Source of the DNA: Bacteroidia bacterium
GTDB taxonomy: Bacteria > Bacteroidota > Bacteroidia > J057
NCBI GenBank assembly: GCA_030430205.1
Contig: JAUIGE010000007.1
Location: forward strand, 146,453 to 210,452
Reading direction: 5' to 3'
Length of the DNA stretch: 64,000 nt
Made by a program: the position numbers and the translations under genes. The notes below the pieces were generated by a model. The model ran no database searches and was not told the origin of the DNA. It worked only from the letters and a program-made list of their open reading frames with translations. Shown here piece after piece: positions 1 to 7,345 of the stretch (positions are counted from its first letter, which is position 1; each line of letters opens with the position of its first letter).

Positions 1-91
1 GTTTGGGGTTTGGGGTTTCGGGTTTCGGGTAGTAACTCGGAACTCGAAACTCAAAACCCGAAACTCAAAACCCGAAACCCGAAACTCAAAA
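1..91. repeat. Degenerate heptanucleotide array, inverting in the middle
   Basis: Thirteen heptamers run in perfect register from base 1. The first four are GTTTGGG/GTTTCGG, then comes GTAGTAA at 29-35, then eight units of CTCGGAA, CTCGAAA, CTCAAAA and CCCGAAA. The left units are reverse complements of the right ones, so the tract could fold on itself. The 20-mer at 61-80 recurs exactly at 62902-62921 and 62923-62942. The last unit (85-91) supplies the TGA stop of the minus-strand gene that follows. The array may continue to the left of the window. Confidence 0.85.
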
Positions 92-868
92 CCGCCCTGC
101 AAGCCAGCTTGCAAACCCCTGCAGGAAATCCTGCAATTCTTCCGCCGGAGGCGTGGGGTTGAGGTACCAGAACAGCGCCTTGCGCATTTCGCTTTCCTGC
201 CGGGGATAATATTTGCTAAATGCCTGATAGGCAGGATATAAGTCGCGGGTATAGCGTCCTTCCCTTTCCATCACCAACTCAAATCCGGCGCGGATGATGC
301 TTTTCATCTGCGAGCAAAAGGCTCCCTTTTCCAAAACTTCGCCCTTTTGGATTTTTTCCAAAGCCTCCTTAACATCTGCCGCAATCCAGCGGTATTCCAG
401 CATCATCTCTTTACCGGGCCGGTATTTTCCCAGCATGGGACGCAGGTCTTCGCCCCAGAGGCAGACAGACTGGGTCGCAATCAGCATCGCGATCTGCGAT
501 CGCAAATCCTCCGGCCTGCCGGAATAGCTTTCCAGCTGACATTCCAATGGAAAGTCCTTTCCGCCGAGGGGCTCAAGCAGTGCCTGCAGCTCAGCCAGGT
601 CGGCCATTTCACCCCAATGAAAACCCTCCTCTTTGATCAAGGCAAATACATCCAGATCCGACTGTCCGGCCACGCCCAGGCCGCGGGCCACACTCCCCCG
701 AAGCCAGATACTGTGAATGTGATGAGGATATTTTTTTCGTAAAAAAGTCTGTATTTCGCTTAACATGGCATCCCAGGGATGCCCAAAAGGTGCTTGCAGG
801 CAAGGATTGATCAGAAAGCCCGATTTATCCATTTGGAAAAAGTCTCCGATAGCTTGAATTGAATTCAT
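86..868 (-). CDS. Nucleotidyltransferase-domain protein (MNT/ANT-like)
   Basis: This 260-residue protein carries the nucleotidyltransferase signature LRGSVARG...SDLDVF, with G58-S59 in the nucleotide-binding turn and the metal-binding pair D71/D73. An acidic strand near residues 109-113 (LECQLES) could supply the third carboxylate. The C-terminal half is helical (about 150-255) with the basic RxxxRDLYPAY pattern seen in aminoglycoside-adenylyltransferase-like and related stand-alone nucleotidyltransferases. The family transfers an NMP from an NTP to a small molecule, protein or RNA; the substrate cannot be read from the sequence. The gene diverges from the HD/PycTM-like gene across 104 bp. 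Its last residues (GRF) and stop codon fall in the heptamer array, so the original C-terminus may have been altered. It lacks the length and context of a typical CBASS cyclase. Confidence 0.75.
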   Translation of the reverse strand: MNSIQAIGDFFQMDKSGFLINPCLQAPFGHPWDAMLSEIQTFLRKKYPHHIHSIWLRGSVARGLGVAGQSDLDVFALIKEEGFHWGEMADLAELQALLEPLGGKDFPLECQLESYSGRPEDLRSQIAMLIATQSVCLWGEDLRPMLGKYRPGKEMMLEYRWIAADVKEALEKIQKGEVLEKGAFCSQMKSIIRAGFELVMEREGRYTRDLYPAYQAFSKYYPRQESEMRKALFWYLNPTPPAEELQDFLQGFASWLAGRF

Positions 869-880
869 TCTTTATCAATG

Positions 881-909
881 GAATAGCAATTGGAAAGTTG
901 CTAATTTTG
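881..909 (+). promoter_or_regulatory. Candidate Bacteroidota promoter for the HD/PycTM-like gene
   Basis: TAATTTTG at 902-909 fits the Bacteroidota -7 consensus TAnnTTTG. The -33 element is only TTTA at 881-884. Start of transcription near 916 would leave an untranslated leader of about 57 bases. Confidence 0.4.
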
Positions 910-972
910 CCCTTATATTGTATGGAACAAAACCAGAGTTAGAAGAAAACACCATAAGCTTTCCTCCCCGGA

Positions 973-2229
973 ATGAACAAAATTAACCTGCTGCTGCCAT
1001 CAGCTGAAAACTTCGCCAGAGAAACGCTTGCCCAAAAAGGGCATCCTGACCTGGTATTTCATACGATTGGACATACAGAACAAGTGATCGCTTCCGTCCG
1101 CAAGATAGCAGCAGGATCCGGCTTATCGGAAGCCGAAACGGACCTCATTGTTTTGGCAGCCTGGTTTCATGACCTGGGATATATCCATGTTTACAGAGGG
1201 CATGAGGCAGAAAGTCAAAAGATTGCTGAAAACTTCCTCCGGAAGGAAGGAGTTGAAGCAGCGCAGATTGAACAGGTAAATAAGCTAATAGAAGCGACCC
1301 GTCTGGACCAGGAACCACGAAATTTGCATGAGCAAATCATCAAAGATGCGGATCTCTCCAACCTGGCCACCCCTGAGGCCTTGTCTTACACCGGCAAATT
1401 GAGGCATGAATGGCAATGCTTTCTCGACCAGGAATATTCCACCCAGGAATGGTACGAATTCAACCTCAACTTTTACCGCAAACACAGGTATTTCACGGAT
1501 TTTGCCAAACAGGAATTTATGCCAAAGAAAGAGGCTAATGTGAAATTACTGGAAGAAAAACTCCAGGCGCTTAAGGAGAAAAAAGCCCGGAAAAGAGCAC
1601 TAGATGGAAATGAAAAGAAGGCGCTGGAAAAAGAGCTGAAGAAGAAAATCAAAAAAATCGCTCGTCTGGAGCAAAAAATAGAATCTGTACGGGAGCAAAA
1701 GCCCGATCGTGGCATCGAGACCATGTTTCGTACGACCTATCGTACCCACATTTCCCTCAGCAGCATCGCCGACAACAAGGCCAACATCCTGCTTTCGATC
1801 AATGCCATCATCATATCCATCGTAAGTTCCTCCATGTATGGCCAGATAAGGGAACATCCCTTTATGCTGCTGCCAGTTATCATCTTATTGACGACCTGCC
1901 TGTCGACCATCGTATTTGCCATCCTTTCTACCCGCCCCAGCGTCAGTACGGGCATATTCACCCGCGCCGACATCCTCAACAAGCAGACCAACCTGCTGTT
2001 TTTTGGCAATTTCCACAACATGAAGCTGGATGACTACCTCTGGGGCATGACCGAAATGATGAAAGATGGCGATTACCTCTACGGCAGCATGGCCAAGGAT
2101 ATCTACTTCCTCGGCGTCGTTTTAGCCAAAAAATTCAAACTGCTGCGCTATGCCTACACCATCTTTATGTATGGGATCGTATTGGCGATGGTGAGTTTTG
2201 GGGTGATGTATGTGATTGGATCGGCTTGA
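973..2229 (+). CDS. HD-domain phosphohydrolase fused to Pycsar-effector-like membrane domain (PycTM/DUF5706)
   Basis: This 418-residue two-module protein starts with an HD hydrolase domain (about 10-165) whose metal ligands are visible: H30 (FHTIGH), H66-D67 (AAWFHDLGY) and D127 in KDADLSNL. A highly charged coiled coil of about 65 residues (about 175-240, rich in K and E) leads into YRTHISLSSIADNKAN and two hydrophobic helices (about 268-290 and 297-320). A last membrane segment lies near 393-415. This arrangement matches the Pycsar effector family, in which nucleotide binding triggers membrane damage. In Bacteroidota an HD-PycTM fusion also occurs outside obvious defence loci, so a housekeeping nucleotide-hydrolysing or sensing role is equally possible. 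No uridylate or cytidylate cyclase is nearby; the only nucleotide-using neighbour is the divergent nucleotidyltransferase. Confidence 0.8.
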   Translation: MNKINLLLPSAENFARETLAQKGHPDLVFHTIGHTEQVIASVRKIAAGSGLSEAETDLIVLAAWFHDLGYIHVYRGHEAESQKIAENFLRKEGVEAAQIEQVNKLIEATRLDQEPRNLHEQIIKDADLSNLATPEALSYTGKLRHEWQCFLDQEYSTQEWYEFNLNFYRKHRYFTDFAKQEFMPKKEANVKLLEEKLQALKEKKARKRALDGNEKKALEKELKKKIKKIARLEQKIESVREQKPDRGIETMFRTTYRTHISLSSIADNKANILLSINAIIISIVSSSMYGQIREHPFMLLPVIILLTTCLSTIVFAILSTRPSVSTGIFTRADILNKQTNLLFFGNFHNMKLDDYLWGMTEMMKDGDYLYGSMAKDIYFLGVVLAKKFKLLRYAYTIFMYGIVLAMVSFGVMYVIGSA

Positions 2230-2261
2230 TTCAGCTACTACTATACAAAATAATGTAACAA

Positions 2262-2412
2262 ATGCCAGCAAAGGATATATATCATGATCATGTAAAAGAT
2301 GCATTGATAGCTGGAAGACTTATTGATTTTTGAACGAGCAGTGAAGCATTTCGACATAAAATTGATTATCTTCCAACCTACAGAAAGAAAAATCAAGCAA
2401 TGGAAAAAGTAA
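2262..2412 (+). pseudogene. xisH: xisH remnant with internal deletion
   Basis: ATG at 2262 opens the typical XisH N-terminus MPAKDIYHDHVKDALI, which ends after 23 codons at TGA 2331-2333. In another frame, 2311-2412 reads a XisH-like C-terminus that includes HFDIKLIIFQPTERKIKQW and ends at TAA 2410-2412. That stop overlaps the xisI start at 2400, as in intact xisHI pairs. XisH is normally about 138 residues, so roughly 90 central codons, carrying the nuclease-like core, are gone and the two ends are joined out of frame. The protein cannot be functional. Confidence 0.85.
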
Positions 2413-2741
2413 AACAGTATCAACAAGCCATCATCAAAATATTGGAAGATTGGCTGGAAGTAAAAACCAAGGACCATACCGATATCAAAAATTACTTAAT
2501 TGCCGATACAGAGCGAAATCATTATCAATTGCTTAGAATGGGTTGGGCAGATGAGAGTTATGTTTTTAACCCTCTGATCCATTTTGATATCATAGAAGGA
2601 AAAATTTGGTTACAGGTAAACAATACGGATGTAGATGTTGCAGAAGACCTGGTAATGGCAGGAATAGACCGTAATGATATCGTTCTGGGCCTGCAACCTC
2701 CCTTTGTAAGACCTCACACCGCTTATGGCGTTGCTTCTTAA
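2400..2741 (+). CDS. xisI: XisI-family protein (fdxN element excision controlling factor family)
   Basis: The 113-residue product matches XisI along its whole length: a helical N-terminus (EKVKQYQQAIIKILEDW), the DTERNHYQLLRMGW core, the HFDIIEGKIWLQVNNTD strand pair and the closing DIVLGLQPPFVRP. XisI was named for its part in excising the fdxN element in heterocystous cyanobacteria, but it is widespread elsewhere as the partner of XisH, whose endonuclease-like fold has prompted proposals of restriction-like or toxin-like pairs. Here the reading frame is intact although its partner xisH has been deleted. The xisI start overlaps the xisH stop by 13 bases, so translation may once have been coupled. 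No excisable element is visible, so an excision role should not be assumed. Confidence 0.9.
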   Translation: MEKVKQYQQAIIKILEDWLEVKTKDHTDIKNYLIADTERNHYQLLRMGWADESYVFNPLIHFDIIEGKIWLQVNNTDVDVAEDLVMAGIDRNDIVLGLQPPFVRPHTAYGVAS

Positions 2742-2977
2742 CAGCCCCCTACTGCCCCCGCCAGACGGGATTTCCCTAATCCCGACCACCATTCCCCAAC
2801 TTCTGACATTCTTCTTGAAATGGAAAAGCCATTTTGAGGTATAATTCTGTCATCCCTTCGGCAGGCTCAGGGCAGGTTCCTTCGGGATTCGGGGAGGTCG
2901 ATTTGTTTAAGTTATAATCCATCAACATGCTCAAAACCCCGAAGAGGTGGTATGATTAACATCTGGCAATGCATAAA

Positions 2978-3349
2978 CTACTCATTTTGAGAGCATGTTC
3001 CTTCAACAAATGGTTTGCCATCTAAAATAATTGTACAAGAGTCTTTTACTCTTATTTTTAACTTTATTTTTTCTTCAAAAGATGAAATGAAAGAACCTTC
3101 ATTTGGCTGCACTGTTCTATATAGAACTGTGCGTTTTCCGCCTTTATATAGCCCAGAATAAATTATCCGACACTCCCCAATAGGGCATCGTATGATGTAA
3201 CTGAGGCTATCCGAATAAAAAAGGACTTCTTCTCCCCAAAAAAACTTTGAAAAATATTTCTGGTTTGAAACAGGCTTATAAGCTGTAGTGCATCCTTTGA
3301 GCATTGCTGTTACAGCAAATAGTATTATCAAAAATTGAATATATTTCAT
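2978..3349 (-). CDS. Small hypothetical lipoprotein
   Basis: The 123-residue product begins with a lipoprotein signal peptide: a hydrophobic stretch at 4-17, then AMLKGC with the lipidated cysteine at C20. The mature part (about 100 residues) is predicted to be mostly beta strand and contains a CPIGEC pair that could form a disulfide. I do not recognise the family. The gene is read toward the xisI gene; about 235 bases of non-coding sequence separate the two, with only weak GC-rich palindromes around 2850-2900. The glycosyltransferase gene on the same strand ends 21 bases upstream of its start, so the two may be co-transcribed. Confidence 0.6.
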   Translation of the reverse strand: MKYIQFLIILFAVTAMLKGCTTAYKPVSNQKYFSKFFWGEEVLFYSDSLSYIIRCPIGECRIIYSGLYKGGKRTVLYRTVQPNEGSFISSFEEKIKLKIRVKDSCTIILDGKPFVEGTCSQNE

Positions 3350-3370
3350 AGTGAAATTTTATTTTCCCCT

Positions 3371-4807
3371 TCACCTCAATTCCCACATCCCACAGCCCCG
3401 CCATCCCCTCAAAAAGCTAGCCCTTTTCTCCATCTCCATACGCTCCCAAAAGGGAGCTTCACAACTGACATAATATCCAGCCCTCAGGCTGTCTACTTCC
3501 TGAACAGGAGCAATCCAGGGACCGCCGCGTTCTTTCCACGATTTTTGGTAAAAAAGGAGCTGATCCCAATGGTAGACATGCGAAACCGCTTTGACGACCC
3601 AAAGGCTGTCCTGGGCATTCAGAGAATGCACGACATCCTTCAGCAATTTCCCTTCAGCCTCATAGGCTTGAACGCGCTCAAAACTGCTGTTTTGCCGGAT
3701 GATCTGGCTATAGGGAAAAGCGAAAAGGCATAGCCCCGCCAGGCCCAGCACAAGCCTCAGCCATGCTGCTTTTTTCCATACAAGCATGCGCTCATACAGC
3801 TCCAGCGCGCCTACAGCCGTAAGCATCGCCAAAGCCGGAAACAAAGGTGCATCATACCAGCTATGGTGTGTTCTGGAGGCAGAAAGGAGAAACAGCAGGC
3901 TTGCTACCAACAGCAAAGAAAAGAGGCTGTACTGCCTTCGTGCTGCATTTTTTGACAAAATACCCAGCAAAGCCGCCAGGGGAAAAAAGTAGCACAAGGG
4001 AAAAAATTGGCGATGGGTCAATTGATCGAAATAAAAGCCCCAATCCTTGCTGACGGCCTGGCCGCCGCCTTCTTCCCGCAGAAAGCGGCCTCCCCATTCA
4101 TTGTATTGAACGGCTTCGAGGTAGCCGGGCGTGAGGAAATCCCGATACAGGTAAAAAGCCGCCAATAAACCGAGGGCAAGGCCCCCGAATATATACAGCT
4201 GATATTTCAGCAAAGCTGAACGACCCTCTCTGCTCAGCAAAGCAAAAATGCCCAGGGCCGGCAGCGGCAAATAGGCCGCAATGCCTTTGGTGAGGCCTGC
4301 CAACAGCAGGCCGGCTGCAAACAGCCAGAGGTAGCGCCGCATCGGGCGCTGAAGCCAGGCATAAAATGCCAGGATATACAAGCTTTGCCAGCAAACGAGC
4401 AAAGCGTCGGCATCGCCCGTCCGGGCGATATGTATCCCCCAATAGCCCGGTATGGCCAACATGGCCATCACGACCAATACGGCAAGCCTTCCGCTTGCCA
4501 GAATCCGGCGGGCAAAGCCCGCCAGGAGCAGCAGCGTCATCAGCGCTGCAAGCGCTGAGGGAAGGCGCACAGCCAGTTCGACTGGCCCGAGCAGTCGCAT
4601 CCAAAAGGATTGCGAAAGCGCAGTTAGCGGGGGTTTGCTGTTCCACAGATCAGCCTCGCCCTGGTAGCTAGGCACCAGCAGGCTGCCGCTTTGCGCCATT
4701 TCCAGGGCGTTGATGGCAAAGCGGGACTCATCCCACTGGAGGATCGGCCAGCTGTCAAGCTTCCAGAAGGCAGCAAAGTAGATCAGAACCAGGAGGCCCA
4801 ATCCCAA
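3371..4807 (-). CDS. GT39/GT83-like membrane glycosyltransferase (ArnT/PMT family)
   Basis: The 478-residue multi-spanning protein has the layout of dolichyl-phosphate-mannose or undecaprenyl-linked sugar transferases. After a first membrane helix comes the catalytic acidic motif LQWDESRFA (D26/E27) in the first periplasmic loop, then a second conserved loop (WNSKPPLTALSQSFWMRLLG) and about nine to eleven further helices to residue 370. A soluble C-terminal part of about 100 residues follows. Family members move a sugar from a polyprenyl carrier to lipid A, protein or another acceptor on the outer face of the inner membrane; the acceptor here is unknown. Composition is GC-richer than the lipoprotein gene downstream. 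Confidence 0.8.
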   Translation of the reverse strand: MGLGLLVLIYFAAFWKLDSWPILQWDESRFAINALEMAQSGSLLVPSYQGEADLWNSKPPLTALSQSFWMRLLGPVELAVRLPSALAALMTLLLLAGFARRILASGRLAVLVVMAMLAIPGYWGIHIARTGDADALLVCWQSLYILAFYAWLQRPMRRYLWLFAAGLLLAGLTKGIAAYLPLPALGIFALLSREGRSALLKYQLYIFGGLALGLLAAFYLYRDFLTPGYLEAVQYNEWGGRFLREEGGGQAVSKDWGFYFDQLTHRQFFPLCYFFPLAALLGILSKNAARRQYSLFSLLLVASLLFLLSASRTHHSWYDAPLFPALAMLTAVGALELYERMLVWKKAAWLRLVLGLAGLCLFAFPYSQIIRQNSSFERVQAYEAEGKLLKDVVHSLNAQDSLWVVKAVSHVYHWDQLLFYQKSWKERGGPWIAPVQEVDSLRAGYYVSCEAPFWERMEMEKRASFLRGWRGCGMWELR

Positions 4808-4921
4808 AAGGCGATATGTGTTTTTTGCTTTCAGACAGGCAAACTAGAAAAGTACAGGCAATGGGACAAACTTCCGTAAGTTTCCCCCTCATCTTTATAC
4901 TTATGGGAAGAATGTGAGCTT

Positions 4922-5407
4922 ATGGATGACAAATTTTTGAAAAAATACGAGCGGAAAGCCCGCATGCGTAAGCGGGGAGGTCCTCCTCCCTGGCTGGAGC
5001 GTCTGCGCGAAAAAGCGCAGTTTTTGTATGACAAAATAGAAGACCTCGTCACAGGCGAAACCCGCCTGCGCAAAAAAACCGGCAACCTGACAGGCGTCAG
5101 CGCCACCCTGGCAGAATATCTCGAACTGAAACCCGCACTGGTCCGCCTGGGATTTATTGTCGGGTCGGTTTTGTTTTGGCCCACCATCCTGATTTATGCT
5201 GCGCTGGCCTTTATCATTCCTTCTATCTCAGATTCAGATGCCGATCATGCAGCTCTCGAAGGTGATTGGGGCTGGGAGGACGATGAAGACGAACCCTCTT
5301 ACGTTGACCTGCAACTCTGTGAGCATTGCGATACAGCCCTCAAGCCAAACGCAAAATTTTGCCACAGCTGCGGCAAAATTGTTGGAGCAGAAAGCTCCAA
5401 AAATTAA
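4922..5407 (+). CDS. PspC-domain membrane protein with C-terminal zinc ribbon
   Basis: The 161-residue protein has a basic N-terminus, a PspC-type segment (about 50-102) with the LAEYLELKPALVRLGF pattern and a membrane helix (about 75-100), an acidic linker (107-126), and a zinc ribbon with C133, C136, C147 and C150. PspC proteins sense or stabilise the envelope under stress; the ribbon is an addition. The next gene on the same strand, an M48-like protein, ends in a ribbon of the same spacing (C281, C284, C295, C298), which hints that the two products work together. The gap between them is filled almost entirely by a heptamer array. Confidence 0.75.
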   Translation: MDDKFLKKYERKARMRKRGGPPPWLERLREKAQFLYDKIEDLVTGETRLRKKTGNLTGVSATLAEYLELKPALVRLGFIVGSVLFWPTILIYAALAFIIPSISDSDADHAALEGDWGWEDDEDEPSYVDLQLCEHCDTALKPNAKFCHSCGKIVGAESSKN

Positions 5408-5418
5408 CCCCCAGGATT

Positions 5419-5509
5419 CTCTTTTCTCTAATCTCCGTTCTCTGTTCTCTACTCTCTGTTCTCTACTCTCTGTTCTCTACTCTCTGTTCTCTACTCTTTA
5501 CTCTCCACC
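5419..5509. repeat. Heptanucleotide array between two genes
   Basis: Thirteen heptamers in register fill the gap between the PspC stop (5407) and the M48-like start (5511). They read CTCTTTT, CTCTAAT, CTCCGTT, four exact copies of the 14-mer CTCTGTTCTCTACT (5440-5495), CTTTACT and CTCCACC. Every unit begins C-T-C or C-T-T and varies in its last four bases, the same construction as the arrays at both ends of the window. Confidence 0.9.
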
Positions 5510-5510
5510 T

Positions 5511-6446
5511 ATGTCTCCTCTATCCGGTCTCAATCCATCCTCATACGAACACCCCTTTGACAGGCAGGCGCTGGAGCGCCTCAATAAGCGCCCGGGCATC
5601 AACCTGATGACGCGCAAGGTCCTCGACAAGGGACTGGAGCGTTACCTTTGGATGAAACATACAGGCGACAACCTGCACATCACCCGGGAGATCATCCCGG
5701 AAGTATTTGACCTACTGGTCAAAGCCTGCGAGATTCTCGATATGGATCAGGTGCCGGAGCTTTATGTCTTTCTGGAGGACAAAATCAAGACTTTTGCCAG
5801 TGGCGACCAAAAGCAGCTGATTGCGCTGAGTAGCGGCGCTTTGGAGTTGCTGGATGAGCAGGAACTGCTCTTTATGATCGGCCGGGAACTCGGCCATATC
5901 AAAAGTGAGCATGTGCTCTACCGCATGATGGGCGATTCGCTGCAATCGCTGACCCAACTGGCCAGTGATATCAGCCTGGGCATCAGCAATTGGTTTTCCA
6001 TGCCGCTTCAGGCAGCCCTGATACATTGGTATCGGATGTCGGAGTTCACCGCAGATCGAGCGGGGCTGCTGGTGGTCCAGGACCCCGACCTGGTGGTGCG
6101 GACATTTATCAAGCTTGCCGGCCTGCCGGCCATGTATAAGGACCGTGTTACGGTCGGGCATTTTCGTAAACAGGCAAAGGAATTTGACAACTTCCAGGCC
6201 TCTGGTTTTGAGCAGTTTATCCGCTTTGCAGCGGCTTATGAAAACCACCAGCCTTTCCTCTGCATCCGCGTCAACCAACTGGATGAATGGGTGGACTCGG
6301 GGCAATATGCCCAAATCCTTGCCGGTCCCAGAACAAGCTTGCCACGGAGATGCCCGCACTGTGGGCAGAAGGCAGATACTGGAGATCAATTTTGTGCTTT
6401 TTGTGGAAATGCCATGCAGCCCCCTATAGAGAATCCCGAAGGATAA
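5511..6446 (+). CDS. M48-like peptidase homologue lacking a zinc ligand, C-terminal zinc ribbon
   Basis: Starting at ATG 5511, which follows the repeat array directly, the product has 311 residues. A reading frame stays open upstream to 5196 but runs through the repeat and the PspC gene, so that extension is rejected. The M48 core is clear: the would-be HExxH helix reads R125-E-L-G-H129 followed by IKSEHVLY, and the third-ligand region is SEFTADRAGLL with E178. The first histidine is replaced by arginine, so normal zinc binding and proteolysis are doubtful; it may be a pseudoprotease or regulator. The C-terminal ribbon (C281, C284, C295, C298) mirrors that of the upstream PspC protein. The last 23 bases overlap the convergent DUF4249 gene. 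Confidence 0.75.
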   Translation: MSPLSGLNPSSYEHPFDRQALERLNKRPGINLMTRKVLDKGLERYLWMKHTGDNLHITREIIPEVFDLLVKACEILDMDQVPELYVFLEDKIKTFASGDQKQLIALSSGALELLDEQELLFMIGRELGHIKSEHVLYRMMGDSLQSLTQLASDISLGISNWFSMPLQAALIHWYRMSEFTADRAGLLVVQDPDLVVRTFIKLAGLPAMYKDRVTVGHFRKQAKEFDNFQASGFEQFIRFAAAYENHQPFLCIRVNQLDEWVDSGQYAQILAGPRTSLPRRCPHCGQKADTGDQFCAFCGNAMQPPIENPEG

Positions 6447-7344
6447 AGAAGCTCCCCACGATCCCATAACCTCCCTTTACATTGGAGATTACTTCCTCTC
6501 CTTCTTTGGGGAAGACTAAATCAGGCTGGGAAAAGCTGGACTGATTGTGCCTGTCAAAGCCTACCCGATAGGCATAATAAATCGAATCACAAAAGTGATA
6601 TTCCCAGGAAAGCCAGTCGTAAGCTGCCAGACGGGTATTTATCCTTTCCGTTTTGAAAAAAACCTGTGCCTTTTCATCTACCTCATTTATCCAAAAAATG
6701 GAAAAACCCGCATATACCTTGGGATCATTGAGCGAGGTGCTGAAGGTGAGCCTTTCTTGCCGCTCATCCAACATCAGGGTGGTATCAGAAAGGAACATTT
6801 CCCCTTTCAACTCTATATAGGAAGGCTGAGAAGCTTTTAACGAAAAAAAGAAGGAGGAATAGTAAAAGTTAAATTGATCCACGATCTGATCGCGTTCTAT
6901 TTGCGGATTCAGTATTTCGGGGGCTTCCGGCAACTGTGTCTCTCCCCATACAGGATCAAAATCGGGGTGTTTGGCTTCTATCCGGTAGGTTTTGCCTGCC
7001 TGAGGGACATAATCCAATTGATAATTGATTCGCTGGATAGGTATGGAGTCAAAACCCTGTGGATAAAGCCAAATAACGGTGTCCCAGGGCGTAAATATTC
7101 CGATTTCGATGCCTTCCTCAAATAAGCGGACATCCGCCCCTTCCACATAAATGTCATTTACCTTAATGGTGTCCGTGACCCCTCTACTTTTGCTCAGATA
7201 GACCACCAGCCTATCTTCATTATTCAGCACACTATTCAACACCAGTTTGGGCTCATGTGGCGGCAAAGGTACATTAATCGGTATGGGTGGGCATCCCCAC
7301 AGGGCCCAAAGCATCAGCAGACATATATACCTGATTTTTGACAT
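6424..7344 (-). CDS. DUF4249-family outer-membrane lipoprotein
   Basis: The 306-residue lipoprotein has its lipobox near LWALWGC (C18). The mature region is the beta-rich DUF4249 fold: an N-terminal strand with KLVLNSVLNNEDRLVVYLSKS, then a domain describing an input range (ADVRLFEEG) and the YRIEAKHPDFDPVWGETQLP segment typical of the family. In Bacteroidota these lipoproteins are encoded directly after TonB-dependent receptors, and are thought to sit on the cell surface and deliver ligand, much like SusD with SusC. Here the gene starts one base after the receptor stop, so the two are translated together. Its ligand is unknown. Confidence 0.8.
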   Translation of the reverse strand: MSKIRYICLLMLWALWGCPPIPINVPLPPHEPKLVLNSVLNNEDRLVVYLSKSRGVTDTIKVNDIYVEGADVRLFEEGIEIGIFTPWDTVIWLYPQGFDSIPIQRINYQLDYVPQAGKTYRIEAKHPDFDPVWGETQLPEAPEILNPQIERDQIVDQFNFYYSSFFFSLKASQPSYIELKGEMFLSDTTLMLDERQERLTFSTSLNDPKVYAGFSIFWINEVDEKAQVFFKTERINTRLAAYDWLSWEYHFCDSIYYAYRVGFDRHNQSSFSQPDLVFPKEGEEVISNVKGGYGIVGSFFILRDSL

Positions 7345-7345
7345 A

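Noticed and set aside
86..2229. Complete Pycsar or CBASS defence system
   Set aside because: No uridylate/cytidylate cyclase or CD-NTase with its accessory genes is present; the nucleotidyltransferase is divergent and of a different type. Kept only as a speculative finding.
2400..2741. DNA-element excision function for xisI
   Set aside because: No recombinase, element boundary or interrupted gene is visible; the name reflects family history only.
2830..2910. GC-rich palindromic pieces (cttcggcaggctcag...) between xisI and the lipoprotein gene
   Set aside because: Arms are short and imperfect with no T run; not a convincing terminator or element.
5419..5509. CRISPR-like array
   Set aside because: Units are seven bases with no spacers and no cas genes are present.
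5196..5510. Upstream extension of the M48-like gene frame to 5196
   Set aside because: It lies in another frame inside the PspC gene and runs through the heptamer array; the ATG at 5511 directly after the array gives a normal M48 length.
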